A DNA stretch of 64,000 nucleotides, from contig NC_135785.1 of assembly GCF_051106095.1 (NCBI RefSeq), positions 188,587,545-188,651,544 on the forward strand, in the 5' to 3' direction. The notes beneath the pieces are model-generated. The model saw only the letters and a list, made by a program, of their open reading frames with translations. It did not search any database and had not been told where the DNA came from. The stretch's first letter is position 1; every line of letters starts with the position of its first letter. This stretch comes from Pogona vitticeps. Taxonomy: Eukaryota > Chordata > Lepidosauria > Squamata > Agamidae. Position numbers and translations under genes: made by a program. Of this stretch, positions 24,781-40,000 are shown piece after piece.

Positions 24781-27700
24781 GTATGTGTAGAAATAAAATA
24801 TGCCTGTCAAGCTATATGTAACCTGTTGAATTTTTACCGAATGACCTCAGAATGTTCCATGCTTACTTGAAGTTAGTTATTTTTCCAGAAAAACTGAATA
24901 CTGTACAATATAGCTTATGAGCAATATTTTATTGTTAAAAGATAGTGCTGGAAACAAGGCACAATCAGAAAAAAACACTATACAGTACATTATTTTAAAA
25001 TTAACCCTTAGGGATGTGCCATTTGGATTTTTTGGACTTCAACTTCCAAAATTCTTCAAGGATTGCCCTGAATTCTAGGAGTTCCAGCTCACAGACCCAC
25101 TCCTTCAAACACATTCACATTTCACTTACTTGGAGCCTTGATGTGGCTTAGCTTCCTGTTAAAAGAAGAAGTGACCTTGTGCTACCTGAGAGGTGTACCC
25201 TTGCTGCCCATTAAGTTCATGTTGCTTAATGGGGTTGAAGGCTGAAACTCACAGAATTCTGCCTGGAGAATTCTTGGAACATTCTGGGAGTTGAAATCTA
25301 AAAATCCAAATGGCACACCACAACCATATTAATATTTCTCTAAGTTGAGTTGAGGTAGAATATTAATCATTTCCCTTAAAAACAGATAAGGAGTACTATG
25401 TTAGATATGTATAGTCATTTATGTTGTGCAGGGAAGCACCTTATGGAATGTCAGGAAAGATCAGGTCACTTGAGAGCTGATACTGTATAGCAGTTACAGC
25501 TTGCAGTCTTCTTTAGGTTTCTTATTCTCCCCACCCCATGTCTTTCTAGTCTGACACTTGCATCAGTCAGTTCTAGCGCCTCCAAGTTCTTTCCAAACTG
25601 CTCCGGTACAAAATGATTATTAAAGAACTGTGATGCTAATAGAAATTAATGAGATTGGTGTAAACCTTTTAACCATAATGGAATGTGTCACATGAAATTC
25701 AAGAATATGAATCAAGTGTGTGTTGAGAATGTGAGAGCCATCTAGGTTTAAATTTTGTCTAGCATTCTGATCAAGTTTGAGATATTCTTGGAGTCATAAG
25801 CAGAACTTTCCAGTTACATGAAATTTTGATTCTGGTGCAGCTTTTAAATCTAATTTTATCTGGTTTTTCATATATCATTTTTATATATTTCAGGAGCTGA
25901 TGGAACTCACATGAATGGAGATGAAATTGTAGTCGAAATACAGGAAACTGTATATGTATCAGATGTGGAGGATTCTGATATAGCTGTTCATAATTTTGTT
26001 CCTGATGATCCAGATTCAGTTGTGATTCAAGATGTTATTGAGGACGTTGTTATAGAAGATGTTCAGTGCCCAGATATTATGGAAGATACAGACATACCTC
26101 AGTCTGTTATTATACCTGAACCAGTGCTGGACCGTGATGTCAGCGAAGAAGTGTCTTTGGCACACTGCACTGTTCCAGAAGATGTTTTATCTTCTGAGAT
26201 CACAACTTCAGCAATTTCAGTACCCGAACATGTACTCTCGAATGAGTCAATGCACTTACCTGATATAGGACATATGGACCATGTTGTTCATGATCATAAT
26301 AATATTGTAGAAGCAGAAATTGTTACAGGTTCCCTTGGAGAAGATGTAGTTTCAGAAGTTTTGGTAGCAGACTGTGCCTCTGAAGCTGTAATTGATGCCA
26401 GTGGAATACCTGTGGAAAATGACGATGAGAAGGGCAACTGCGAAGACTACCTTATGATTTCCTGTAAGTGTCTGGGTAAAGTATTTTAAAAGCTAAAATT
26501 CTATCTAAAATTATTAAAGTTTTTTAAAGTTATTTAATTTAATTTAAACTTTAACTATTAAAGTTTTTTTTTAATTCAGAGTGTTCTCTTTGATTCAGCT
26601 GTAGTTCTTGTTGTGTAATTTAAGTGTGGTTGTGCTATCTTAAGTAGTTGCCAGAAGAAAGGGAAAAGGGAAGAGAGAGACCAAGATGGCAACAGATGTA
26701 GTGCTGAGGAAAGACATAATTATTGCACATGTCTCATCATTTCTGTCAGAGAGTAAGCACACAAAATGAGAGAAAGTGAGAGGGAGGGTTAATGATACAG
26801 AGGAAAGAGAAGCACTGTGTTTCCCCAAAAATGAGATAGGATCTTATATTAATTTTTGCTCCAAAAACGCATTAGGGCTTATTTTCAGGGGATGTTCTAT
26901 TTTACAATCATGTCATCATCTGGTTGCTGCACAATGCTGTACAATGGTGGAGGGCGGGGTTTCACTTAAGTGGGGCTTATTTTGGGGGTAGGGCTTATAT
27001 TACGAGCATCCTGAAAAATCATACTAGGGCTTATTTTCAGGCTAGGTCATATTTTCGGGGAAACGGTATTGCTGAGGCAGCTATATCCTATGGGCTAGCA
27101 TATGCATGTGTAAATGTTATAATTGTGCCTGGTACAGTGGTGCCTCGCACAGCGAGGTTAATCTGTCCCGGATTAACCCTCGCTGTGTGAAACATCGCTG
27201 AGTGGGGCAGAAAAGCCCATTGGAACGCATTAAACATTGTTTAATGCGTTCCAAATCGGCTGAAAACTCACCGTTCAGCGATGCTTCTGGGGTCCGGCAG
27301 CCATTTTCGCGCCCTCCCCTCGCTGAACGAGGGCACGAAAATGGCTGCGATCAGCTGTTCTGCAGCTTCAAAATGGCCGCAGGAACAGCCGAAAGGGCTG
27401 GGCGCAGCGTTTTCGCGCCCTTAGTAAGCGAGGGGAGAGCGCGAAAACGCTGCGCGCAGCCATTTCGGCTGTTCTGGCAGCGTTTTCGCGCTCTCCCCTT
27501 GCTTACCAAGGGTGCGAAAACGCTGCACACGGCCGTTTTGGGGCACGCGGCGGCCATTTTGGACCCGCCGATCAGCTGATCGGCGGGTCCAAAATGCCCG
27601 CCGGAACAGCCGAAATGGCCAGGCGCAGCGTTTTCGCGCCCTTGATAAGCAAGGGGAGAGCGCGAAAACGCTGCGCGCAACCATTTCGGCTGTTCCAGCA

Positions 27701-30700
27701 GCGTTTTCGCGCCCTCCCCTTGCTTGCCAAGGGCGCAAAAACGCTGCACCCGGCCCTTTCGGCTGTTCCGGCGGCCATTTTGAAGCCGCGGAACAGCTGA
27801 TCGGCGGGTCGCAAAGCGAAGGTCGGTAAGCGAGCAGCTTACCGACCTTCGTTCTGCGATTTTCGCCTATTGGGGCCATCGCTGTGCGATCGCATTAGCG
27901 ATCGAAAGAGCGTCCTCGTAGAGCGAATTCATCACTCTACGGGGCGCTCGTTGTGCGAGGCACCACTGTATTTTTGTGTATCTGTTAAAATTAATTGTCA
28001 TCTATGCTACTGATTAACAAGGAATATGAAGAAAGCTGTGATCGATTTCTCATTATTATGCCCGTAGGTCCCTATATCATCAGGAAAGGGTTCATAGTGG
28101 GTCATTGTGACTGTTATGAGATACTGTGCTTTGGGACTGTTGTGTTTGCAGTAACACTGCCAATTACAGCATAGCAGTAATGCACAAAATGACATCTTGA
28201 AAAATGTGATTGAAGTGGACTAGCAGCTTGTGATGGGCAGGAATTCACCTTCGTTATATTCCCACGAGCAATTTTGTATGTTAATGTTATTATGTGTTGT
28301 CAAGTTACTTCCACCTATGGCAACTCTAGTGGGGTCTTTGAGGTATGCGAGATGTTCAAGGTGTGCTACACCCATCCTAGTGAGTTTTCATGTCGAAGGG
28401 GGGATTTGAGCCCCATTGTCCTGAGTCCTATTCCAACAGTCTATATCACTTTGCCTCTCCTTCATTAACATTGCTGTCTATATGCATAGGAACATAGGAT
28501 GGGATCTGATGTTATGCAGCCATTTCCTCTCATATATAAATTATTTTCTAGATTAAAAATGAATTTACCCCCCTCTGGAAACAAAATGTACATCCACACC
28601 CATCATAATTACAAGTGAATGCCTATACTAGAATTTATGCTAAATGAAAGTTTTCCTGTTACTTCATTTGTTTCTTTAAGCTTTCTAAACAGGTTCTACC
28701 AGTTTTTAAACTGTGAGATTGATGCCTAATTTGATGAAGTTTCATCTAGCATTTAACTACTTTATATAGAAATATTAAAACATACTTCTTGAATTCAAAT
28801 GTCCACATTACATATTCCACATAATTCTTTATGTGTGATAATGCCGCAGGCTGTTTATTTTTATTTGTAAAGCCAGTTCAGATTTAATTTATGTAACCTA
28901 TTAGGGAAAAGCAAGGAGTGATTTAAAAGAATGGAATTAAGATCGTCAGACTGTATGAAATTACTTCATAGAGAACACCACTTCAGAGTTAGTGGCACAT
29001 CACGAGTTGCATACCAGTTTTATCTAAAAGTGAAGCAGAATTAGGCTGACTGACTTCAGGATTTTCTCTTATCCTTCAATGTGACCAGACTTGTTGGCAG
29101 TGATTCATTCATGCTACTTTCACAAGATGCTTACTGATAATTGTACTGCAACTACCTTATTTATTTCCAAGTCTAGAAGATGAGTCTCTGGCCAGCCCAT
29201 CATTATCAAAGGATCGAAATACTCAGAAACTAGTGAACATGCATCATGAACAGATTATATTTACCACAAAAAATTGGAGGCCATGGATTACTACAAATAT
29301 AGCAGGCAGTAGAAGAGGAAAAAGAAGCCTAAATTATTATATCAGTACAGGTAGAGAAAAACTACTTAAGGCGGTGAAAATGGAGAATATTTTTGAAAAC
29401 AACAGAAACAAAGGATTAATATAAGTAACAACAATTTGAAAATAAACAGCTGGAAAAATAAACCACTACATGGAAAACACTTGAGAAAGATTGATGGAAA
29501 GCATGATAATAATTCAACATGGGCATGGCTAAAATTGGAGACCATTAAGAAAGAAACCAAAAGCTTTATTTTTGCTGCACAAGAACAAGTGCTCCAAACC
29601 AATGTGATTAAAGCTAAGATCCAAGGAATTAGTGCTAACAGCAAATGTCGGCTCTGCCAAGAAAAAGATGAAACCGTATCCTACCTCATCTGCGAATGTC
29701 CAAAAACTGCACAAACAGATTACAAAATTTGACATGATAAAGTGGTAAAATTAGTGCACTGGTCATTATGGAAAAAATATAACTTGCCAGCCTCCCAAAA
29801 CCCATAGGAACATCAGGCAGAGAAGGTGATAGAAAATGAGGAAGTCAGGATCTTGTACAGACACCTTGAACATAACACACCAGACATAGTAGTCTGTATG
29901 ATTGACATTGCAATTCCAGGGATGCCAGAGTTGAAAACAAAGAATTGAAAAAACTAACAAAGTACAGAGACTTGGTGATTGAAACATCTCATTTGTGGAT
30001 GAAACACTTCAGTGGTCCCTGTAGTCATTGGGGCTTTGGGAACAATAACAAGAACTTTGACATAATATTGTAAGTAGTTCAGATCTCAGAAATAACACCA
30101 TCAGAGCTACAAAAACTGGCAGTATTAGGAACAGCATAATACTGCACTGATATATAACAGCTACTTAGGTTTTTGGTTAAAACTTGTACCTGTTATATAA
30201 TGCTAGTCATTGTTTTTATAATTTTGATTTGACTGTGTCTGCTATTTTTTAATATTTTTGAATAATTATAATAATACTAAAACTTCCGATCTGGAAGGAA
30301 CCCCCTGGACTAATAAGTTCAGCCTCTGCACAGAGGGCAATGAAACTCCCAATCTCTGGCTCTACAGTCAGCTACCTCAACCACTGAGCTAACCAGCACT
30401 TAGTTGTTGTTTATCTGTTTGTTTGTTAGATGCTGCCTTTCCCCCCAGAACTAGGACTCAAGGCAGTTTACAAATTGCTCAAAAAAATAAATAGAAAATT
30501 AAAATACAACATAATTCAAATGTTAAAACAAGTTTATTAAAATATTAAAATTTTGAGATATTTGATTTAAAATTTAACATTTAAAAGAACCATAGCCTTG
30601 GGTAAAATTTTATACTTTAACGCACTTAATTTCCAAAGGCCTGCCTGAATAAAAAGCTATTTTCAGGCTGCTGGAAGAATAGTGGGGAGGAGGAAGACCT

Positions 30701-33700
30701 GATCTCTCTTGACAAACTTTTCTACAGCCTGGGTACAGCCACGGAAAAGGTCCCCAGCAAATGGCCTCTGAATGTGATGGGACCATGAGAAGGGCCTCTC
30801 CAACAGACCTTTCTTCTTCCTTTCTCTTGGTACTATATTGTGACATGTCAAGGAGGACAAACTGATTAAGCATGTGTAGATCACTCTTAACAAGATTAGT
30901 GCCATTGGGTTTGTTTTTCAATTTTTGGGGGTAAGCAGCAGGCAGATACAGTTAAATGTGATTTAGGCAGCAACTGTAAGTATCATAGCCGGACTCTGTT
31001 TTTTTGCTGTGCATTTGAATTAGCCATGTCCTCTTATTTCCAGGTTTAACATTATACATAATCATCACCAACTTGAGCAGTTTATAGTACTTGGACAAAG
31101 GGAATTTGTTGATGCACCTTTTGTTCTGATGAATTCAGTGGCACTGTCCAGACCAAAATACTCTGAATCTCTACACTGGTGATAAACAAACAACAAAGAA
31201 CTAGTGTTTAGTTGTAATATGAATGTTCAGCCATTACCTGGATTAATTACGTATTTAATGGCCTGAATCCTGTATCGGTTTTATGCCATTTTAAGTGTAA
31301 TTGCTTAAATCAGAGCAGCAAACTGTCAATATGTAATGAGCTGCCACTTGTCAAGTTCTATGATTGGCAGTTCACCATTATGATTTATGCAATGACAGGG
31401 CAGCATGAATGTTCAGTAGGGTACTGGCCAATATTTCTTTCATTTCATCAAGATGGGAAAATAATTAAGAGGAGTGTTTTTTAATTCAGTGAACCAGTGC
31501 AGGAAAACATTTAGATTTTTAAAATTGCCTTGTTTCATTATTCCCCCTCTTGCAAGTTTTTATTTAACCAGAATAAATCTTTCTATAAAGAGTTTTTCAT
31601 TGTTTATTTTTACTAGATTTAATTTCTAGTGCTTTAAAAATTCAAGCAATGCATTTCTATTTTATCTGTTTATGTTAGAGTGATCATTTTATTATTTTTG
31701 TTTCCAGTGGATAATGCAGTCAAGACAGAAACTGACAATTCAGTAGATAATAAATCTGAACCAGAAGGTGATTCTGATAAAATGGATGGCATTTGTCCAG
31801 AAGTCATCAAAGTCTATATTTTTAAAGCTGGTCCTGGAGAAGATGATATAGGTAAGGCAGTCTGAAAATAAAAACAAACAACAAAAACACATCAATATAC
31901 ATACCTTTAGATCCTAAGACTAAACCTACCCTGAGAGCTGTGATATACTCACCTCACTCCCCTTTCTCAAAGTAGAAACAGAGCATTGTATCTGTGATAG
32001 CATAACTTGCTAGTAGGCAGTTTTAGGTAGTGGCAGATAAAGTGCTGCCCCATAATCTCAATCTTCACAGAGTGGAGGAAAGCTCTCTGCTATCTGAAGC
32101 CATAGTTCTGTATATATCTACTAAATTTGATGGAGCTTTAGAATTCATTTACATAGAATTGTGCCGCGCATCATTCATGTTGCTGTTACGTGCTGTCAAA
32201 TTGCTTCTTACTAATGGCAGCCCTAACACAGTTTCTGAGGCACGTGAGATCTTCAAAGAATGGGTTCAGTATTGTACCTGTAGTGAGATTCTGTGCTAAG
32301 TAGGGATTTGAATCATGGTCGGCTGAGCCCTGGTCTGACACTCGTTCAGCTTGCTGAACTGGCTCTTGTAATTTGTAGCACTGCTGTTTCAATCTTTTCC
32401 AACCACTTCTTTAGTCCTAAAGACTTGTGATAATTGGTTGTTATGGGTTTTTCGGGTTCTTTGGCCATGTTCTGAAGGTTGTTCTTCCTAACGTTTTGCC
32501 AGTCTCTGTGGCCGGCATCTTCGGAGGACAGGAATAAAAAGCCTGGCCATGAAAACCTTCGCGAATACTTGTGATAATTATTTCTCTCTTTGTTAAATTT
32601 TAAACCATAATATGACAGAAATTTCTTCTTTGTCTTCTTTTTTTCAAATTAGGAGGCACAGTAGACATTGTGGAAAGTGAATCTGAAAATGACCATGGAG
32701 ACACATTAATTAATCAAAATAGTAGCATTCGCATTCCACGAGAAAAAATGGTTTATATGGCAGTAAATGATTCTCAGCATGAAGATGAAGATTTAAGTAA
32801 GTATGTGGCCTTTATTTAGGGATAGTGGGTTGTTCAAGTTATATGAAAATTGTATTACATATTATTGCTTATTTCTCTTAGATGTTGCAGAAATTGCTGA
32901 TGAGGTCTATATGGAAGTGATAGTAGGAGAAGAAGATGCAGCAGCAGCAGCAGCTCATGAGCAGCAAATTGATGACAATGAAATCAAAAGTTTTATGCCG
33001 ATAGCCTGGGCTGCAGCTTACGGTAGGTTATCAATATCTGTTGTAAGACTGGAGTTGATAGGAGGACATTTTTACAAATCAATCAGAAGGCAAGATACTT
33101 TGCTAGTAGTATAATTTCTGAAGCAGTTTGTTTGCTGTGGAGTGGGGAGACTATTTTATAGGATTTCACTGTAACACAGAAGAACATGGTTCCATTTGAA
33201 CATTGCGTATCAGAACATGTCCTAACTGGAGAGAAACCTAGAATAGATTTTCTAGGAACATGTTCAGTGTTCACTGCCAAAATTTATATATGGCCACACA
33301 TATATTACCTTTTCAGATGAAATTATAGTAGCTATTTTATTTGTATTGTTTGAAGCTGAACAGAAAAAAGTGAAAATTATTCTGATCATTAGCCTATGTT
33401 GTAAACATGCTAACTAGCAGTATTAAAGACAACAGAAGATGGAAATTGTGGCTCCCTGTTAATTTCTTCCCTGTTAGGCTTTTATTCTAAAAAATCAGGT
33501 ACATACTGTATTTTTCCATTTATAACACATCCCGATTTATAAGATGCCCCCCCCCCCATTTTCTAACCCCAAAATTAAGAAAACTTAGCTTTGAGGATTC
33601 AGCCTCTGAGCTCAGAATGTCGGACATTTTGTCTCTGTTGAATCTTGAGCCTACAGGCTCCACCTCCAAGGAGGTGTGTTCCAATTGGTTTGTTCAGGGT

Positions 33701-34045
33701 CAGCTGATGTCAGTTCCATAAGGCTCCTGATTGGATGACACTAAGTCTCCTGACTGTAGGAAACTGAGCCTCGTGACTGAAGGGAGTCTGTTTACAGAGG
33801 CAAAGTATGTGCTGTTTTGTTATCTTCTCAGCTATCTCAGCTTACTTCTGTGTAAAAAACGCCTCTCAATTTTTAGGGTACTTTTAGGAAAAAGTAGTGT
33901 CTTATAGATGGAAAAATACAGTAATGCTACCTTAAAGAGATATGGTAGAACTTTTGCAGAATATGGAGAAATAAATGTTGGAACTTAGACTGTGTTGAAC
34001 TTTCTTCAACATTTTCAGCCAGAACACTGAGTAGTAGTAGTAGTA

Positions 34046-34086
<41 letters not shown>

Positions 34087-37000
34087 CACCATCATCATTA
34101 TTATAAGCTCCCCACTTCTGTTCTGCATGAAAGAGTCTCTCGCTCTGATTTTGCACATATAAACAGCCACTTGGTGGTCACCTGAAATCCAAATTGCATG
34201 GAAAATATTTTTTGGTGTCAAGTTATTTATGTATTCTGCTTTCCACATGAATCTGCCTGTCCACCAGGATACTATGAATTGTTGGTTTGGGAAGCAGTGA
34301 TGAAGTCCATGGTGTAAATCACGGATATGTTTGGCAAGCAGCTATATATGAATAGCACAGTATGTGTAGTAGCATTTAAAATCTTGAACTCTTTTCTGAA
34401 TTTGTGCTTATGTGTCCATGTTAGCTATGAAAAAGGATAGATTAGGTATATACTAACTTTCACACTTGATTTTTTCAAATGTAATGTACTTATCACTTTT
34501 AGATAGATAAACTTCTATTACTTTTTTATGTTGCTATTGCATCATATATATTGCCCCATAGTGTTGGAGCATTCTCTGGACAGTTTAGAACATAATTAGG
34601 CAAACAACAACTTGTTTGCATAGTGATAAACAACTTTTACAACTCTTAGGCTGTTGAGTACTGATGCTATGCAATTTGTAATCCTGATTAGGTAACAACA
34701 CTGATGCAGCTGAAAACAGAAATGGAACTGCAAGTGCCCTCTTGCACATAGATGAGTCTGCTGGGCTTGGGAGACTAGCAAAACAAAAACCTAAAAAGAG
34801 GAGGAGGCTGGAATCCAGACAATACCAGACAGGTAAATATTCAACTGACATAGTGATAGCTATAATTGCTTTTCAGGAGAATGTAGATGCATTTAAAAAG
34901 TATGGTCATGTTGATTCAATCCTCTAATGGTTTTACTGTTTTTACTTAAGTTGTATTATCAAATTATAAATACTGTTTTATGTTTTTTAAATTTTTAAAA
35001 TGTTGTTTATTTTAAATAATAGAGATTCTCCTTAGTTTAAACCAGAGGAGTTAACAATGGACTTGAAAGCCTGGGTTTTGGCATGAAAATATCATATAAG
35101 CACATGCTTAGGTGTGAGGGTGTATTTCTATCATATAGAATAAGAGTGAACTTATTCTCCATATATAATCAGAATAGCACCATCTGTAATATCTGCAATT
35201 TTGAGGGATCCTGGACAATGAAGAAATATATATACATTTTAAACAAATAAGCTAGGAGAAGCAAAATGATTGAAGAGGACTGAGCTTGTTCAGTGGTTTT
35301 GGGATACTTGTTTGACCGTTGAAGGGAGAGGGACATTGAAGAGGGGAAGGAAGAATGGATTGGAGTTGCCTGTAAGACAGTGTTGCTAACTAGAACCCAG
35401 AGTATCTCACAACTCAACATTTTATTGTTGGGTTTCCATGTACTTAAATAGAATAATAGAGGGAGGTTGCATGTGCCAGTATGCTCTCTATAAATGGGAA
35501 TGAGTTATTGTGAGTGGGTTCAAGCTTAGGGTTCCTTCTATCCTCCCCTTCCTTCCCCAAAAAGTGGCAACGGCTCATCAAGGTGCATAAACTGTTTATT
35601 GACTGAAAAACCACTTCTGTAGGACCAATGGGTCCATTTAACATGTTTCTTTCTGTCCAACTGTCATTGAACTCGGACGTAAAGAATGTCTTCACCATCA
35701 GGGGTTCACCCCAAAGCGTTTGTGATCTGTTGGTTTCTGGGTTGGGTTCCTTAGGTTGGGGCAAATGGTTCCACAACAAGGATGTTAAGTCTGTTCTCCT
35801 TCTGCAGGCGTCTTGGGTTGGGAGCTCAGCACTGGTTTGCCTCCCATCTTCCCCTCTGGCACCGCTGTTCGAAGGGCCTACCCCAGGGTTATGTCAGTCT
35901 TTTTGCCAGTTCCCTAATTGTTCTTTCGAGATTTCCTTTCCCCTTCGGTCTCCGTTTCCTCGGGCTCTTTGTGTATTTCTTTCTTGTTGTAAGTCAGGTC
36001 ATTTAACACCCAACACCCCCCCCCCCCGTCGCAGCCCAATAACATGTCTCTCTGTAGGCCTGGAGCTATCCCCACTTTCATACATCTTTTCTCAAATTTT
36101 GACATTGGCCCAGGCTAAGTGGTAAGGTTTTAGGTCTCCATGGACACACCTAACCAGGACCTGGTCTTCGAGCACCTCTCCCTGCAACTCCCACACTAGA
36201 ATTTTTCTGCAGCCCGTATCTACAAGGGCCCCTTTGGCTTCACCATTGACCTTAACCTCTTCCTTCCAGCCTGACTAGACATTCTCGCAGACCTATGAGT
36301 AGGCTGCATAGTTATGACCCATGAGACATCAATTCCTGGGCATTCATGTCATTGATGTCTCTCTAGGCCGCATCTGAAACACATCTCCCTCTTGTCGTTT
36401 CGTGTAGTTCATCCTGCTGGTGGATCCAGGATGTGTCGATCGACGGTCACCAGTGGATGGGGCCCCCTCATGTTGACTGGTCCCATCGCCTTCTCACCCT
36501 TGTTCTTTTGTCCAGGCATTGGGACTAGGCCACGTCGAGCTGCGTTCATAATCTTTTCTCAGGGTCTGGTCCTCTCTGTGTTATATTTGTGTCCTGTGCT
36601 AGAACCCTCCCCCCACTCCCATAATCCTCAGTCAGAAATATAACTCCTTCTAAGGACAAGTCTATGTTTGTTTACTCAGCTCTTAGGTGCCAGATTCAAG
36701 GTCATTAGTAATTGTTCCATAACCACCAAATCTACCAACTGGTCCTTGGTTCTTTCCTCCAGCTTAAGCCACTGCAGGGCATTGGCTTGCATTCTCTGTG
36801 CCAACGGTCTCGGATTTTGCCCTTGCTTCAACCTTAGTTCTCTAAATCGCTTCTGATAGGCTTCGTATGTTAAACTGAGTGTGTGTAGGATCGCATTCTT
36901 GACAGCATCATATTGAGTAGCCTCTTCTGGGGCTAAAGTATCAACAGTTTCCTGAAGGAATCCTGTGAGACATGTGTTAGGATGAGTGACCAGTGTTCTT

Positions 37001-40000
37001 TTAGCCAGCCTGTCACTATTGCCACTCACTCAAACGTATGGAAATATGCTTCAGTGTCATCATCGAGTCCCGTCTTCTGTACTCGTATTGGCGTGAATCC
37101 TCCTACCCATACCTTGGGGTTGGATTTCGTGAGGTCTAAATTTTTTTTCTCCCTCCACGTTCCTTGTCTGGTGTGTTATTCGACTCACTAGTACTTGATG
37201 TTGTTCTGCTATCATTTCCATCAGTTTTTACTGTCTCTCACTTCTGTTGTAACCACTGTTTCAGGGTTTCATCTGTCTCTCTGTTTGCCCCACATTGGGC
37301 ACCATTGTGAGCGGGTTCAAGCTTGGGTTCCTTCCATCTTCCCCTTTCCCCAAAAAGTGGTGATGGCTCGTCAAGGTGGATAGATGTCTTATTAACTGTT
37401 AACGGAGAACCATGAAAAATCACTTCAGTAGGACCAATGGGTCCATTTAACATGTTTTGTTCTGTCCAACTATCCTTGAACTTGGGCGTAAAGAACGACT
37501 TCACTATCAGGAGTTCACTCCAAAGCGTTCGCGATCCATCAGTTTCTGGGTCGTTAGGTTGGGGCAAATGGTTCCACAACAAGGGCGTCAAGCTCATTCT
37601 TCTTCTGCAGGTGTCTTGGGTTGTGAGCTCGGCACCAGTTTGCCTCCGTTCTTCCAACGATTGTCCTCTTTTGGGTACACATGCACTGTCCGTTCTATCG
37701 GTTCTATTTCTCCGAGTTACTTGGCTATTCCCTCTCTTCTTCTTGGTATCCTCTTTCCCCCTCTTTCAGCCTCGGTTGGAGTCAAAGTATAATAGTGTTG
37801 CCTTCTCTTTATCTCCTCAAGGGGTAATTTCATTCAGACTCTCCCTGGTCCATGGATCATCCATTTTTAACCAACCCCACCCTAAGGGTATATCCTCTTC
37901 CTTTTCCTCACTCTTCTTTTTTTTTTCTCCTCCTCCTGTTCTACCCCCGTCTCCCAGTCTGCCTCCCCTTTTATCTCTTCCTCCACCTCCATCATGAGAT
38001 GTCCCTCTTTTATTGGTGCTTCTTCCTTAACCGTTGTTATCCTGCCTTTTTTCTCCTCTCCTTTCCCGCTCTTTTTCTCTTGTATCCCCAATTGAGCCAC
38101 CGCCAGTAACAGAGTATAAACAGTTTTGTAACCCTCTGTGTTGGGATTTTGAGGGGACAGCTCACTCTTCTTCGTGGTCTCTGTGAATGCACACTAATGG
38201 GTTAACAGGTCATGTCTTAGCACATGCAGTTCCAAAAACAAGAAGCAGCAGCTATGTTGGCATAGACCACATGGACATACTAAAGGAAGGATCTCACACA
38301 GAGATTTGGGTGGGTGGGATCTTGGTTTTAGGAGCAGTGGACAGGGATGCTTGCAATTCTGGTGAATACCGATTGTTGCCATTGTACTGATATTCACACA
38401 CATACTCACCTGTGTAATTACTTCCCATCCATACCTATTAGCTGAAGGCTTGTTCATAGCAAAAACCAAGTAGCAACTTTCTGCCCATTCCTCCTTGATA
38501 AGCAGAATGTTCGCACTGTGATTTTGAAGGGGGTGGGGTTGAGTGCACCAAGCCAGTATGAGTGACCCTGAGAATCATGGTAGAGATGCTTTGTTTATCA
38601 GGGAGGTATGGACAGAAACTTATGACTTGGTTTATGGTACAAAAAAGGATTTGGGCCATTATCTAGAAAATAAGATACCTCATTTAGAAAAAAAAAAAAC
38701 ACCATATGCCTGTAGCCAGTGCTACCCTCTCAGGAAACAAAAGCAGCTAATTTGTATGTGTATCCTATCAAATGCTATTAAAATTGCCCTCCCCAAAGTT
38801 TATTAATTTTAGGTAATCAATAAGATTAATTTATTTTGATTGCCATGTTTGGAGGGGGATTGTTTTTCATGGTGCATGTGTGTGCCTCTATGTCTGTAAG
38901 GGTATGTGTGTTGGCAGAGTTTTAGAGATTTTAGCAAAGATTAGATTGATAGAGATTGAGTTACAAGAGATGGGTGAATTTAGGAATTTAGAGGTTATAT
39001 ATAACAATGTTATAACAATATATAACAGTATCTATAACAATGAGATACTGAAGGTTTGAAAATGGCTAGAACAGTGCTGATCGCAAAAACTTCAGAACAA
39101 TATTGACTTGAAACAATTTCTTGAAATAGTTTAGAAAGCAAGTTTTGTAGCATAGCAGAGTGCAAGGAAAGATGCACAGAAGCAACTGCAATCCAAAATA
39201 TGTTTGAAGAAAGATACAGTCAATCCGGTCTGTGCTTTTATTCTGCGATGATAACAGACAAAGCAATCATTGGCATGCCAGTGGATTTAGTGATTTGTAA
39301 GCCTTACATTATTTAATGGACAGATTCAAGTTATATTTAAAAAGAGGCTGAAAAAAGAAAATTATTGAAAAGACATTTTTCTCCTGCTGTATCACAATAT
39401 TCTGATGCATGCAGCGGAAGAGATTATACAGTATTTGTCTGTTCGGTCTTATGGCCAGCACAGACTTGTTATAGGTGTGGTTAGTACTGGAGCCATGAGC
39501 ACTGTCTTCTTGGCAGCTTCAGCAGCTATGCACTGCACCTGGTGCATAGTTGGGTGGGGAAACGGGAAAGTTAATAATCTGGTTTTGCTGCGTGATGCCA
39601 TAGTCTCTGTGACTGAAACACCACATAAAATTCTGCATTATATCTATGCACTAAGGTCGGAGTGTTTGAATTTTCTGGACTACAAATACCATAATTCTCC
39701 ACTCTGGGAGCTCTACCAACCTTGTAGGCACCTTGCAAATGCCTCAATATGATGACCTTGGAGAAAGGCATAGAAGGCTTTGGGGTTAGCCAGGCCAAGC
39801 TCTGCACAAGCTTCCGGTTCCTGCTCAAGGGTACTTTCTTTCTGAGTAGAATACTTGGGTGGAGCTTGGCCTCGCAAAGGCTCCAAGTTGTCTAATTTAG
39901 GCTTGCTTCTCATATTTGTTTTGCAGCACAGTGCATACTGATACAAGTTCTCTATTTAAAACTGATATTTAATCTTTGTTTCAATGCCTTTCCAGTAATT

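Noticed and set aside
27202-27879. Several overlapping long open frames on both strands in the GC-rich block
   Set aside because: They arise from repeated direct and inverted modules of the Tigger-type element, have low-complexity repeated peptides and match no family.
29436-29732. 98-residue frame as a host gene
   Set aside because: Pattern and neighbours fit a LINE endonuclease region; no splice signals or host homologue recognised.
31031-31160. Possible additional ZFX exon
   Set aside because: All ZFX splice phases close without it and no matching acidic-domain sequence is seen.
33932-34248. Poly-His, poly-Tyr and poly-Ile proteins on the minus strand
   Set aside because: Translations of the GAT trinucleotide microsatellite.
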